This document shows positions 34,714 through 48,265 of a stretch of DNA of 64,000 nt, one piece after another. Origin of the DNA: Eleginops maclovinus (Eukaryota; Chordata; Actinopteri; Perciformes; Eleginopidae); the NCBI RefSeq assembly GCF_036324505.1, contig NC_086365.1, positions 7,250,655 through 7,314,654 of the forward strand, read 5' to 3'. The position numbers and the translations under genes are program-made. Every line of letters starts with the position of its first letter. The stretch's first letter is position 1. Under the pieces are notes generated by a model, which saw only the letters and a list, made by a program, of their open reading frames with translations, made no database searches and had not been told where the DNA came from.

Positions 34714-34743
34714 TGTTTCTCAATGACTGCTCATTGAGAAACA
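34714..34743. other. Perfect 13-bp-stem hairpin with 4-base loop
   Basis: TGTTTCTCAATGA, loop CTGC, TCATTGAGAAACA: arms 34714-34726 and 34731-34743 are exact reverse complements. Pairing beyond the stem is weak, so a miRNA precursor is unlikely. Confidence 0.8.
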
Positions 34744-36222
34744 GTGACACGGTCCCACTGCTGTATTTCTGACATTTTGAGTGGATCACAACTTTAATCA
34801 TGTGAAGATGTAGCAATTTTGTTCACTGCTATTGTGTAGGCAGGAACACTTCCTCCCACCGACATGAAGCATTTCATAACTGATACAAGATAGACGTTGA
34901 AAAGAAAGCTACAAAAAGAAAGCGGCTCATCTTTGTGCCATCACTCTATGGCTGCTGCCCCCACCAGCGCCTCAAACGCTCGCCTGTTTTTATGCAAAGG
35001 GAGGATATTAAATTAGACTTTGATGCCATCTCAGACTGATGTCTTGTCATATCCAAGCTGTTTTCTTCCTTAATGAGGGAAGCTTTATTTGGATTGGGAA
35101 GCGAGAGAAATGACAGCATGTAGCATGTAGTTAATGTTTTGTGATGTTACCGCTTAGAAAACATGTGGTTACTACTGTGAAATGGCGCCAAAAATACACC
35201 TGAGTGTGTTAGCTGTCCTGAGGCAGGTTTTACAGAAGCATTGTTGTGAGAAAACACAATATCAGTGTGTGTCAATAACACTACTGTTCTCAACATTTGG
35301 CAAAATGTTTGATAGAGGCTATGAATGGATCTCGTTGTTGTTTATGTTCAGGTTATTGATCAGGATCAAATGGATTGTGTGTAAAGAAAGCAGGAACACT
35401 CATGAGGGAGAAAATGGGGATTATGAAATCAATAGACAGCAGGGTTCTCTGTGACAAAATGCAAACAAAAAGTGCCACTGCACCCCCGCTGAGTCAGACA
35501 TTCAGCTCAAAGCAACGCAATAGAGGAATTTTAGCGAAGTTGAAAGTGAAACCGAGGAATTTGATTGACTGAATGTGTACGAATCAAATATTTTCCCCCG
35601 ATCATTGCCACTTCAGTTTGTTGCCAAGCCTGGTTCCTCTGTTTACACAGTCTCTCCTACATGTGTACACCTGTCTGTAGCGTTGACACAATATTTCCTG
35701 GTAACTCATCATAATTACTGTCTGAGGTTTGTTTAACTCCCCTGTGACACCTGGCTGGTTGGACCTGCTTGGTGTCATCCTCTGGCCTACGTTACAGACA
35801 TGTTTAAGCAGAGCGAACAGCTAGTAGCGTTGCGTCACAATTCCTGCTTACCTGATACTAAGTCATCGTGACCAGCTCACTATGCACCAGCAGATCCACA
35901 GGTGTCTGTACACACGTACGCACATTGGGATTATTGCACCGTATTGCATTCTGTTTCACTGTGAAAAATACTGCAGTGGGAAAAAAACAGGAAATGTCAC
36001 ACGTTGGTTCAGGAGGATGCAATAAACGAAATTCGGAGGCTTGACCTTAATGTGACCCTGAAACAGCTTTAAATTAGTAAAAATGTGCAAACATTTAAGG
36101 AGTCATTATTTAAGATATGTTTCTGTGTTGTATATTAATCGATTTAGTAATTTAGTATCTGGCAGGGGATAGTCCTCACTTTCCTTAAATTCTAAAGCTT
36201 AAAGTCACAAAGACAGATTTAC

Positions 36223-36334
<112 letters not shown>

Positions 36335-37959
36335 TGAGTGTCAGTGAACAATGCTGCATTGTTATGAACCTGTTGCTGTACCCATTGATAACAAAAGTAC
36401 TTTTCATGACCTGGCTAAAAATGTTCTGTTTCTGTTGAATGCAGGAACAGATTTCCACATTACCACCTTCATTACATGTTATAGTAACCGGAAAAACAAG
36501 TCTTTAAATGCTTTCAAACAGCTTCTTCCTAAGAGTGCAACCATTTAGTGCAGAGAGATGCATTTCCAGCAATGCCAAGTTTATTCACCCTAGAACTCAT
36601 TCCCCTATGCTAATGCACACCTACACACTAGGCAGCAGCATGATACCACTCCTGCTCCCGCACATTCAGAATAGATAATCCCGAGGCTCTACGTACGGCA
36701 GCAGATTTCTCCCACAATTTTGTAAATCAGTCACTCAATCTCATCAGTGTCCATAATCCACCATCATGTCCCAGAGGCTGCCCGCTACCGTCAGGATAAA
36801 GTTTGTTTTTGGCTTGTTTCCGCCAGTGAATGCATCATCAGGGGGGCGAACAGCTATATCTCCCTGAGCTGCATTTTGCTATGTGGAAGCTTGGTGTGAA
36901 TGAGTCAGATAGAGCTCATATGCATACATTGCACACTGAACTATAGTCTGTAAGAATCAGAAAGGAGGGAAACATTAAAAGATTGTCTCCAAAACCTCTT
37001 CAAATTGGTTAATTAGTGTCACCAACAGCCTAAAGCATACATATATTCAGTTTACAAAGATTTCAAACAGAGAATTTAAACCACATGGTACACAATATCT
37101 GGTATTTTTTAAATGAACAAGTTCAAATTAATCCGGCCTATGATTTGTGTGTGTATCGTAACGGCTAATCCCTTTTACATATTATGTGTTTTAGAAATGT
37201 GAATACCTTTCTTGTCTATTATTCGAGACATCAGTTGGCTTCTGATCATCTCCGTTCAGCACGTCTCACTGTGTTCCTGTCTATTTCTCTCTAACACTCA
37301 CATAAAACCACATTAATAGATTTTATGGGCACTTCAGGGAGCGAGCTGTAAACACTGAGTGAATATATCACACACAGCTGATATGGCCACTTGTTTGCAA
37401 ACAGAAGCTATAATACACCGGTACGTTCCGTGAAAGACTGAGTTTAATGTTTGATTGATGGCGCTACAGTGTAAAATGTTATTAATTTAACTTTTGAATT
37501 CCACTTGTCATCTAGTAATATCTTATTGAAAGTACATTTACACTTTCCCATCTCAAGTGACTCAAGCTCGCTGTAGTTTCAAGTGTACATTTTCTGGATT
37601 TCTCTTTCCCTCTCTGCTGGAGGTGGAGGGCTGTGAACTGGCCTCGGAAATATAAATTGTGCCTTCATTTCCAAGGCTAACACCCTGACCTCTGTCTCTG
37701 GTGGCTCTCAGAGTGTTCTTATGCTGCTCTCTTTGAGTGCCTTCTCCACCGCACAAATCCCTGATGCTCACGGGGGTTGAGAGTGCTCTGCTATAAGTTG
37801 TAGTGCAACAAGATGTTGACATATTTTTGTGTTCAGAAAGCTCATTTTGGAAGTCGGCCAATGTAACAAAGAGGAGATATGTGGCTGATAACAGAGATTT
37901 TCCCCGCTGGGAGATGGATAAATGTCTGAATTTCATAAATTTTTTTAACCCTGACTCAA

Positions 37960-38450
37960 AATGTTGTAGTATGTGGTAATAATAGAATATCCTAAGCTAT
38001 TTATTTGAAATAATTTATATGAACAAGCATTCATTTGTTAAATATGAAGATTTTAACGTACACAGAACTTCAGAATTTGAAAATGTAATATTAAAAAATG
38101 CTGAATTAAATATTGAAACAATTAATGCGACCTATTGATATAAAATAAAATTGAGATAGCCTAAGATCAATATTGTTAATAATCTAAATAATAATGTAAT
38201 ATATTTAAATGAAATAATCAGGACCTACTGTTACCTACCTCAAAGTGAGAATAAATATATTAAATAATGCAAGAAACAATTAAAAATACAAATTAGAAAG
38301 TAGGAAATCCTAATCATCGCATTACATTAAAAAAAAAAAACGTTATATAAAAAAATCAATAATGTTAAACTTGAAAAACGATTTAAACATGAAAAATAAG
38401 CATTACAAATGAACTAAAACCACTATTATTGAAAATGAAACATAAATAAA
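37960..38450. other. Strongly AT-rich stretch
   Basis: Low-complexity A/T-rich sequence with many AATAATA-like runs and an A-run near 38330-38340. No gene. Confidence 0.7.
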
Positions 38451-40084
38451 TGAAAGGAGCCACAAAAACCTTCTACACCTTTCCCCAAAAGATAAATACC
38501 TCGCTGTTCGTCTCTTAGAGTTTCATCACTGCGCCGGCAGCGAGCGGACCTGCCCTAAATAATTCCCATGTTTATATCGAGCTGTCAGAAAGGTGACACA
38601 GGCGACAAATAATGTGATCTGACAGAGTAAATGATATGCAGAGCAGAGTTTACTGTGTGATGGATGGGGGAAAACGCTGCAGCCTGTAGCCTCGCTGAGC
38701 TGAGAAATAAATATGCTGCAACTTTAATGGCAGTCTTTGCCAGCAGATGTATTCATGGACCAATTTCAGTTTTCATTGTCAGACTTTCCCATGTGCCGGT
38801 CGCTTTTCTTCGCTGTCATTGTGTGTGTTCATCTGCAGGAGCCTTTAATTCATGCAGATACTGTTCTGTCAGACATTGTGGTGCTGACACCATTCATCAC
38901 TGAGGTATACAGACAGGCAGCCTAATGTGCATTCATGCACCAATTCCACCAGGGGAAATAAAAAAAAAGATTTCCTCTGTGGAGAAAATGACAAAGACCC
39001 TTAGGCTGCCGCTCAGGAATCAGCTCTGATCACCTTCCTCATGAAAGACAAATGTTCTGCTGGGGTTTTCTCTTTGTTTGTGCAGAAACCTGTTCAATTG
39101 AACACACATTGCTGTTACAGTCAAAGACTTTTGGCACCTTTGATATCACAGAAGAGTCTTTACACAAAATATCAAAGGCTCTCCCCCCCGAAGAATAAAC
39201 ACTGCTTTTGATCTCAAACCAAAAAAAAAAAAAGTTGTCTGTTTTGCTGATTGTTGGAGGATTCATTTTAGCATGTTGTTTCATTTGAAGAGTGTCAGGC
39301 AAAAAAGGTCAAACATTTGCTGGTTTTAGCTTCCCCCCTGAAGCTATTGGCAGCTTCAGCACACAAAAAATTGGATGCTTTAGTGTCTTTTTGTTGCAAG
39401 TTAAGATATCACAAAGCCAATTCTCTTGACATTTTACATGCAAAACCTTTAAGATCCAATAGGGGGTAGATCAAGAAAGAAATCTGAATCTGGAAGAAGA
39501 TTTATCTTATGATCTGTCTCAGTAGCACCTGATGCAGCTGCAGGAAGTTGGGTCGCCTGATTTTAAAGAGGCATGGGTGCATCATTTCCGTGTGGTTGCA
39601 TTATGACTTTATTAACTGTCAAACACACACAATAACAGCACCCGTGATGACACAACGTCTCATGATTTACTTCCACTGTGACCACATGTTAGTCATGTGT
39701 ACTGGGAGGTGGAGCAGCGTGTGAACAGACAGCTGCTGGTTTCATTATTGAGACGTTTCTGAATACCACTGAACTGTTCAGACACAGTGAAAATGGCGTT
39801 AGTATTGTCAGAATGAAACTTTACTTTGCATTATCGGCGTGGTTCCAATGCAACCGATTTATGAGAGACAGGCCTGCAGGCAGAAAGGAAAACTTAAATC
39901 CAACTGTTTTTGCTCCTGATATGGATATTAAAACCATAACTCAGTTGTTTTTTAGTAGATATTGTGTCGGGAACTACAGGGATTATTCTTCAATATCTAA
40001 AGTAACATTAGGCTGGAGCTGTTCATAAATCACACTTGTTTTCTGCAGACTTTTATTATATTGTTTTCAATGATTTACAAAGAT

Positions 40085-40330
40085 AGTTGTACTGTCCCAT
40101 TCTTTGGAGGAATGCATTCTGGATTTCCAACGCTTTTCTAGGCCAGCACTGTGGTCCAGACAATAATATCTTAACAACTATTGGATGGATTGCCATTACA
40201 TGTTTAGACCTAAATGGTCCTAATTACTGTATCGATCCCAGACTTTGGACACTTCATGGAGTTGACATTTTTGGTTTTTCAGGTATACAAATATTGAACA
40301 GATTGCCATGATAGACATGTATGTCCCCCT
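40085..40330 (-). repeat. Dispersed fish repeat fragment (family A)
   Basis: GCCAGCACTGTGGTCCAGAC, AACAACTATTGGATGGATTGCC and later ATTGAACAGATTGCCATGA match, from memory, a very common teleost dispersed repeat. Related pieces in this intron at 51.5 and 60.2 kb lie in the opposite orientation. Confidence 0.5.
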
Positions 40331-41515
40331 GTGAATGGACACTTAGACTTTCCTTTAGCCCACCATCAATTTCAAATGATCCCTCTCCAACACTAATTTA
40401 TGATTAATTATCCACAAATGTAATGACATTCCCATCCCTCATCAATTAGCCCTGATTAGCGCCCATTAGCACATTTTACAGCCTTGTCCTGTTGTTATGA
40501 GCTACAGCCATTTGTTTTTCTCTTGCATGTCTGAATCAACCGGTAGCACACTTTATATTTTGTGTAAGCAATAAAGTATTTTAGAGAGATGATTGAAACA
40601 TGTTTACCTAGTATCTATGGTGACATGAAGGTACAATAGGCTTGTCTTGTTTTCCTATTATTTTCTTCTGTTCATGTGGGTGTCAAAACACATGCTGGTG
40701 GACTAAAGGCTCGGAATTGCCAATAATTGTACATGAGACTGTGTTTGTCTCCCTTTAAGTCATGTCAAGGCTCTCCAGGCTTGTACTCCAGTCTTTTGCA
40801 CAGTTCATAATGGGATCAAGCTTCCCTTTGATCCGGTCTAGTGATCATTTTAAAAGTGAAGCAGTTTTAGCCTCCTGATTTGACTTAGGAAAGACTACAT
40901 CTCCCCATGTCTCCAAATTGCTCTTTAAATCTCTTGCTTCCTCAGAGACCCTCTTTGGAAATCTTAAGTCTCCTATATAATTAAGCCCAACGGTGGAAAT
41001 TCTCCACCTAATGCACAAATTGACAGCTTCAAAAACATAAGAGTCGTGCGAGCTTATTTGTGATCATGATCTTCAGCAGGACAGCAGTAATTGGGACCAG
41101 AATAATGTGGGAAGACTTTTCTGAGGGATGGTTAGGCAGTAATCCAACATCTCAGTATGTTCAAGTGTCAGTTTGGGGAGCTTACACACAGAACATTTAT
41201 AATTGGAATAGAATTAATAAGACAAAAAAGTTAAGGCCGATACAGGTCGTTTTTTCATGCAGAGTTTGTCAAAAATATTCCCCTTTTTTTTTTAAGGTGT
41301 AGGGTGGGTTTGAATAGCATATTGATTTAAGTTATATTTCTTGCTCTATGTGGGGCATATTTTACAAATCTAGTTGAATCAAAGCAATAAAAGCAGTTAT
41401 TGGAGTACTGTGGCGAGCGTTGATCTAATATTCCCTCTGCTTTAGCTCTGTTTCGGGTTTCTACTAACTCCTTAGAGAGTTATCACCCCTAAATGCTTAA
41501 TGCTTCACTATATTC

Positions 41516-41684
<169 letters not shown>

Positions 41685-44339
41685 TGTCTAAGGCTGAACA
41701 GGTAGTGTACAGCATGGCTTTGAGAGCTTTTTGCTGAAAACATCTGCCCGCTGCGGGCGAAAACAAGGCTTTCATAAGGAGTGTTAACAGGAAAACAAAA
41801 ACAGGGAGATTTATTTGTCTTAACACTCCTCTTCTCTTTTTAAATTAAGCAACACAGCTGCCGATATAACATTTCAGTAAACAAATATCACCTTCATTTC
41901 CCCCACAGAGCAGCTGGAAGCTGGAAATACCACATTTCAGCAATTTCTCATTGTGCCATGTGCCGATTCAGGAGGTTTTGGAAAACAATAGCAGTAGTTG
42001 AGTCAAACTGACTTATCTGTCATACACCCACTCCGTCACCCTCATCACACCCACGTGTCATCGCTGCGGAGGAACAGGCTCGCTGCAGTTGCTATGCTCC
42101 TGCTGTTTTGTTGCATTGCAAGCATCGTGTCGTGTCGGGGGTGAGACAGCACTTGTCAAAATCTCATAAAAGCAACCTTGGCTCTGTGAGCAACAGTTCT
42201 TGTGCTCTCTTGTTTGTGAGTACAAAAGACTCTCGTTGCATAATACAGTATGGAACACAGCGCTAGAAATAATACATGTATGGATACATTCCTCCAGCAG
42301 TATAGCCTCTCTTAATGACTTATTCTAAAGTATCTGGAGACATTCCCAGGCCTGATGGGATATATGATCCAACCAGTGTGTTTTGAGTCTGCTTCAGTGT
42401 GTTTTTCCAGTTAGACATGCGCAGAAAACCTTCATCACTGAGGTATGAAGAGGCATGGTGAATGCTGATGATCGAAAGAGGATTAAAGGTACTGGTTCTT
42501 CATGTTAAATAACCAGCAGCTTCAGACACCTGGAGGAGAAACATCACTTTTAAACATTCTCCCTTAATTTTATCAAAGTGTAGGTCAGGTCAGGGTTGGA
42601 ATATGTATTGATTATCAAATAGAAAGCATTTCATTCAGGATCTTTCAGGAGTTTGTTTATTGTAAATTACTTGATTTTTCAGTTTGAAAACACAACATTT
42701 GTGAATGCAGCATGCACCCAGAATTCTGAATTTGGATGTGTTTGAAGGGGATTTTAAGAAGAGGTTTGTATTTTGCTACATCTGAAGTGAGATATTTTAC
42801 CTTTAGATATCCAGTAAGGCCCACATGTGTGTTTTTTCTTTATTTTCTACAACTGTTGTGACCAAAACAAATACAGGATGTCATTTATGATGATATAACT
42901 TGTAGTTTGTGCCATTTTCTTTCATACCCTTCTGCAAATCATTTGTTGTGCCCCATTATGAGGTTAAGTAACTGACTGTCTGCTTTACAGCTGAAAATGT
43001 GCTTGCAGACAGTAATTTGATGCACTGATGCATGTTTCCTCTCCATGCTTATTCTGGCTACATCCATCCAAGTGCCCCACATGTCCACGGTGGCCTGCTG
43101 TGCCCATGTGCGTGTTTGGAAGGCTTTCGATTGAGCCACAGATGGGGTCATGAATGCAGCAGAGCTTGAATGGACCAGCTGACAGCAAGGACATGCTTTC
43201 ACCTGACGCAGACCCTCGGTGGATCTTCCAAGCCTCTGGTGGGAGCTCAAACATGGTGGCTAGCAGGATGGGAGGTGAAGGAAGGCCAGACTAGTTCAGC
43301 CTGTCGGTCATGCAGATGGGTTTTAAAGTGGGACAGCCCATGCCTGGGAGCAGCCTTGAACCCAATGAACCTCCTCTGTTGTCTTGTGATGCAGCGTTTG
43401 GAAGCATCCTCCGGGGAGCCGGGCTGTCAGGGCCATGTGAAACACTCCAAATGCAGCAAGAGCAAATCTCTCTTAGTGTCGTTTACATCAGTTGCAGTGC
43501 AAAAAGCTTCATATTTTGTGCAGCTGATTTTTGATGAGAAATGTGATCAACTATTCTGTCTATTATATTAAATGTCAGTTCAATAAGAAGAGATCATTTA
43601 TGTACATGAGGTTGAGATTTCAGCGATCAAACTCCATTTATGTGAATCTTGAATACTCATATCAATATATCTCATAAAGTCCAGCATTCCCAGAGTCTGC
43701 CGTTGACTTGATTTAATTTATCTGCTCATGGTGGTAAGAGGAAGGTGGGTTGCACTTAGTAGGTTAAATTAAAAGTAGCTATTATATTTGAAATTGGGGG
43801 CAAGTGCATAGTTATACACAGTTATATACATTATGTAATTGTAATTGAGCAATGTTCGTTCAGGGAACACACCAAACCAACATTATTTACCTGATCTCAG
43901 CAACTACCGGTTAACCGAGGAGGATATTCCCCTTAGAAGAGCAAGAAATCACTTACAGGCCTACAATCCTTACTAAATGAGATTCTAAGTTTGATATTTC
44001 CATGTTCTTAGAGAATACTGAACTGCTATTGAATTTCAAATGCAGCAGCTGTATCAGAGGAATATTTCCTTGACAATGTCTCCATTTCACATAAATAAAG
44101 GATCCATTTTTCCTGACGCACGCAACAGGACCTTGACTCCACTTATTTGACTGTCATAATCCAGCAGGAGAGTGTTTAACAGCTTCCATGATGAAATAGC
44201 GATAGCTGTTAAACAGTCAGGGAATCCCAAGCTGCCAGATCTATTAATGAAACGCTTTCCCGCAGTCCGGGGAAACACAAAGAGAGACTCATTGCAATCA
44301 TGTATTCACACATAGACACGGCAAATATCACTCCTCATC

Positions 44340-44720
44340 ATCTTTACTGTGTAGGAGGAAGGAAAGTGGAGAGGTGACGAGATAAGGTAGAAATGCAATA
44401 ATCGCTCTGACTGAAGGGGAAACTAACGCACACAGACAGAGGAGAGGTGAGATGAGGAAGACGGAGAGGAGGAGGTGGAAGAGGGGGCGGTGAAGGCCCG
44501 AGTGGCAGGGGCCCCCGTTCCCAGCGAGCAGGCCGGGATAATCAGAGCAGGGAAATGAGCCGAGTCCCACGCAGTCCTCGCCAAGCGCCCCGGAGCGACC
44601 GATGACAAGCCTGATGGATGGCAGCGCACAGTGAGCACACTCCTCTGGGAGCGAGGGAGGATAGGGGAGGCGAGGGGAGGAATGTGAGCAGAGAAAGCAG
44701 TGGGCTGCAGGTGGTCAGAG
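44340..44720. other. Purine-rich, GC-elevated patch
   Basis: A long GGAGG/GAGGA-rich tract (44440-44490) is followed by sequence with GC-rich, CpG-containing stretches (44500-44600) and a GC-box-like GGGGGCGG. Could be an enhancer or internal promoter, but no splice or coding structure supports a gene. Confidence 0.3.
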
Positions 44721-46261
44721 CCGGGTACCTGGAGATACAGAGGAGACTGACGACAAAAATGTCGTTAATGACCACTGAGAACAAAAGTTTGCCCCGGGAA
44801 CACAGGTGACATGTTATATAAATATTTCTTGGAGGCAGAGCTGCTCTCCTCCTGGTTACACGCCTCTGAGTTGTCACCCACATGATATCGCACATTTTTT
44901 TATGCATCTGGTGTTGTGATGTTGTTTCCCTGGTTGGAAATTAAGTATGGGACAACATTATTGAACCAGAGCCAGGCAAATGGAGATACAACTTTAATTT
45001 TGGAGTAATGACTCTCCTTTTGATGGAACAATGTTATGTCAGCTGCTTCAAGCTACCATAACTGCTGCTTCTGGGTTGACTGAGAATGGCATCAATGAGC
45101 TGGAAACATCAGTAACACATTAACATCATGTTGGATTAAATGGGAAGTGAACATGATGGAATAGAAGGAGGTTGAAAAGTGCACATTGACTCATGATATA
45201 TTGACTATAATCTTAAATAGAAATAACTTATCATCAGAAATGTAATTACAAAGACTCCATAGCTCTACAAAGCCTTAGGCTCGTACGGCTGAGGTGAACT
45301 TCGATGGCCTTTAGATAATTAGCTGCCGTGAATAACTGACAGTCAAGATACTAGACTGTGTCTTTAAATAACTGGCAAGAAACTAAGCTTTGACCTCCTA
45401 TAGGGACTGTAGTTCTTTGGTCCAACTATTAAAGGACTGAAATTATACATATAGTTAGAAGCGCAACATAACTAAGTAGAACGTCATCAACAATAAACAA
45501 CTCCTAATATGGAGATCCTGCTGACATGCTTTCATCTGCTTGTGCTCATTGACATAATAAATGTCCAGCGCTTCTTACTTTTTAAAACCTTGATCTGTTG
45601 TACTGCACCTCCATAACCCGAATCCTGTCCTGCTGCCAAAATGCAGCGTGTTCAACTGTCTAGAAAATAGACACACTATACTTCCTTGTTGCTCTTAAAC
45701 ATGCCCCTATATACTAGCACCGGGTCACACTCGATGAAACATAATGTAGGAGAAGACTGACCACACTGTATTAAGGAATCTGAGGCCTAGTCTCTAATTG
45801 GCTGGACTGTGTCCCGGCCCGAAGTGTACCTCGTGGGCCCATTGCTGGGACATCAGCAGCCAACAGTAATAAACAAGGCAGTAAACACTAACTGCCAGGG
45901 GGGAAGGCCTCAAGGGAGAGCTTATTTTTCACTCTCCGTGAGAGTTCTGCCCAATCCAGATATGTCCATCGCGCCACAAAATCCCACCAATCCGTTTACT
46001 TGATGGTTTAAAGGGACAGGTGACAGAAAAGGCATTTGCAATGATTTAAATGTTACCTTCACAGCAGGTTGAAGCTGCAATAGGAAAGGTTTTTTGTGTA
46101 AAGATATGTTAGTCCAACTAACCTAAATCAACAGATCGGGCCTCCCACAGCCACATTTCCATAACTTATCCACAGATAATCTGTCAATCAACTATTGAGT
46201 GCTTTAGCTGTTCAAACAAAAGATGCTCTAGGTTCAGCTTTGGATCTTTGACGGTTTGTGC

Positions 46262-46916
46262 TTAAAGGTCTCCTATTACGCTCTTTTATGGCATATAGTA
46301 TAGGTGTCAAGTATATAAAAAAACATGTCTCTGACGTGTTTTGCTCAAAATAGCAAACAGATCATGCATTTTAGCAAGTGCTGATTCTGTGACTGTCACT
46401 TTAAATTTGAGCTGAGCTGAAGCTGGCCACGCTCCTTTGGAGCATCATCATCTCTCTGTCCGAAGAGAGAAGTTTCTAATGGAGAAACTCAGCTAAACGC
46501 TGCCGTGATTAAACGCCATATTATGTTTCAAATCACAACAATCATTAGTTCTGAAACACTTGACAGAACAGTGACATTATATGAATTATATATACAACAA
46601 CTCTAAGTCCCTCCTGCAGACATCCTTCACAGACACACAGAGGTGCTGCGGAGGGGGATTCAGCTCGTGACTGTATATTGCGGACGATAGGTTGAGACGT
46701 GTCACGTGGGCGGGATGTTGCCAGGAGTTCAACGTAAAGCCCGCCCACATTTCCGATATGACGTGATATCGGCAGCAAATCTGTAACAGCTCGTTTGCAC
46801 TCCCATTTTTAGAGATGTGGGTAAGGAGGAAAAGAGAGAGGGTTGTATTTTCTTTGACATATTTATGTATAAAAGACAGTAAAAAAGTGCATTTTGCATA
46901 ATAGGGGCCCTTTTAA
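46262..46916. mobile_element. MITE-like DNA element with terminal inverted repeats and TTAA ends
   Basis: The left end TTAAAGGTCTCCTATTACGC and the reverse complement of the right end (TTAAAAGGGCCCCTATTATG) form inverted repeats of about 20 bases, and TTAA stands at both outer ends. The interior (about 600 bp) has no transposase frame. The sequence resembles a nonautonomous element common in teleosts; TTAA ends would fit a piggyBac-type target, which is inference. Confidence 0.65.
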
Positions 46917-47370
46917 AATAAGCATTATAAGACTTTCCCTTATAAGTAACAATAGAGATGTCCCACTTTAAAACGCTTTAAATTGATTATATTAGTGTTT
47001 TTTTATATGAAAGGTGGATCATTTGTAGTGATTAACCCAAAGAGACTGTTTGCTAACCAACTCGTGTTGGGTGCCAGATCATTTCCTCAGAACAACAAAG
47101 CGGCCCAGAGTAAATTTGGACTAATTCATTACATGGACACAAACAAGACTCCAATTGGATGCCACTGTTTCTCCATATCTGTTAGATGTGCGATTGTTTG
47201 CTAACAAGCTCACAGCATTTTGGTGTTTTCAGCTGCCCTTTAGCTAAACTCAGCAGATCAGAAATCCAAAGCAGTGTTGAAAACATACATTAAGAAGTCT
47301 TGTGAGTGTGTGGCATGTATGTTTGACTGCTGAAAGGTGTGTATAGACACCCTAGTGGACAGACAGCAGG

Positions 47371-47373
<3 letters not shown>

Positions 47374-47412
<39 letters not shown>
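47374..47412. repeat. (TG)n microsatellite, about 39 bp
   Basis: Pure TG array. Confidence 0.97.
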
Positions 47413-47414
<2 letters not shown>

Positions 47415-48149
47415 GCATGTGTGTGGGAGTCTAGTGTCATTAAACGCAGCTCATATTGGATGCAAAGTGTGTTGACTCATTAGAGAGTATGATGCAGATT
47501 GCAGATAGAGAGTGTGTGCCAACAGTGAGCGCAGAGGATTGTGTGTCACTCAGTAGGCAGGACCGCAGCCCTGCCGTCCATCAGCAGGCTCTGCTCGGAG
47601 ATGTCTAAGTCAACATGTCAGTGATGATGAAAAGTGACTGATGGGCATATCGGTGTCCAATTTAAATCCAGCGCATAATGGAGCTGATGAATAAAGCCAT
47701 CAAAAGTTTCAGCAGGAGCCGGCCAATAGGGAGAGGTACATTAGCTCATGTCACAAATCTAATGAAGAAAATAGTATTTCTTGAAGGAAACTCGACATGA
47801 TGCACACTGACATTTGGTGAAGCTCTGTCCCTTGATAAAATATTATATTGTGCAGTTTTTATATTTAGTTCACAGATGAATAGTTCAATTGATTCAGTGC
47901 TAATGTCTCCAGGTGACCTTTTGTCCTTAAGCTTTAATTTGAGGTAGATATAACCTGCTTCTTAGCTTAAAGAAGGTCTGGATTCAGTTGTAACTTTTTA
48001 GAATTCTGGTTAGGAATCGTGCCTTTTAAAATACAGACAGTAATTTCTTCATTTTTTTCATTTAAAAAAGACATTAGATTAAATAAAAAACTAAAGGAAG
48101 AGTGTCTGAGCTGTGTAAGGCGGTACATACCTAGCACTGTTTTGAGTTA

Positions 48150-48265
48150 AATGCTACCATCAGCATGCTAACATGTAGGCAGAATGGCGATGCTAACATG
48201 CATGTGTTTAACAGGTTTAATGATTACCATGTTCTGAATAGCAGGTCAGCGTGTCAGCATGCTGA
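48150..48265 (+). repeat. Dispersed fish repeat fragment (family A, upstream part)
   Basis: CATGCTAACATG, GCGATGCTAACATGCATGTG and GTTTAACAGGTTTAATGATT correspond to the upstream part of the repeat whose later parts lie at 60190-60425 and 51480-51670. Confidence 0.45.

Noticed and set aside
42939..43571. Overlapping open frames on both strands near 43 kb
   Set aside because: No family resemblance, no clear splice signals; probably chance open frames in a locally GC-richer stretch.
44328..44907. CpG-containing patch with minus-strand open frames as a gene
   Set aside because: Mainly a purine-rich tract; frames are low-complexity Ser/Leu/Pro strings and no promoter-donor layout was found.
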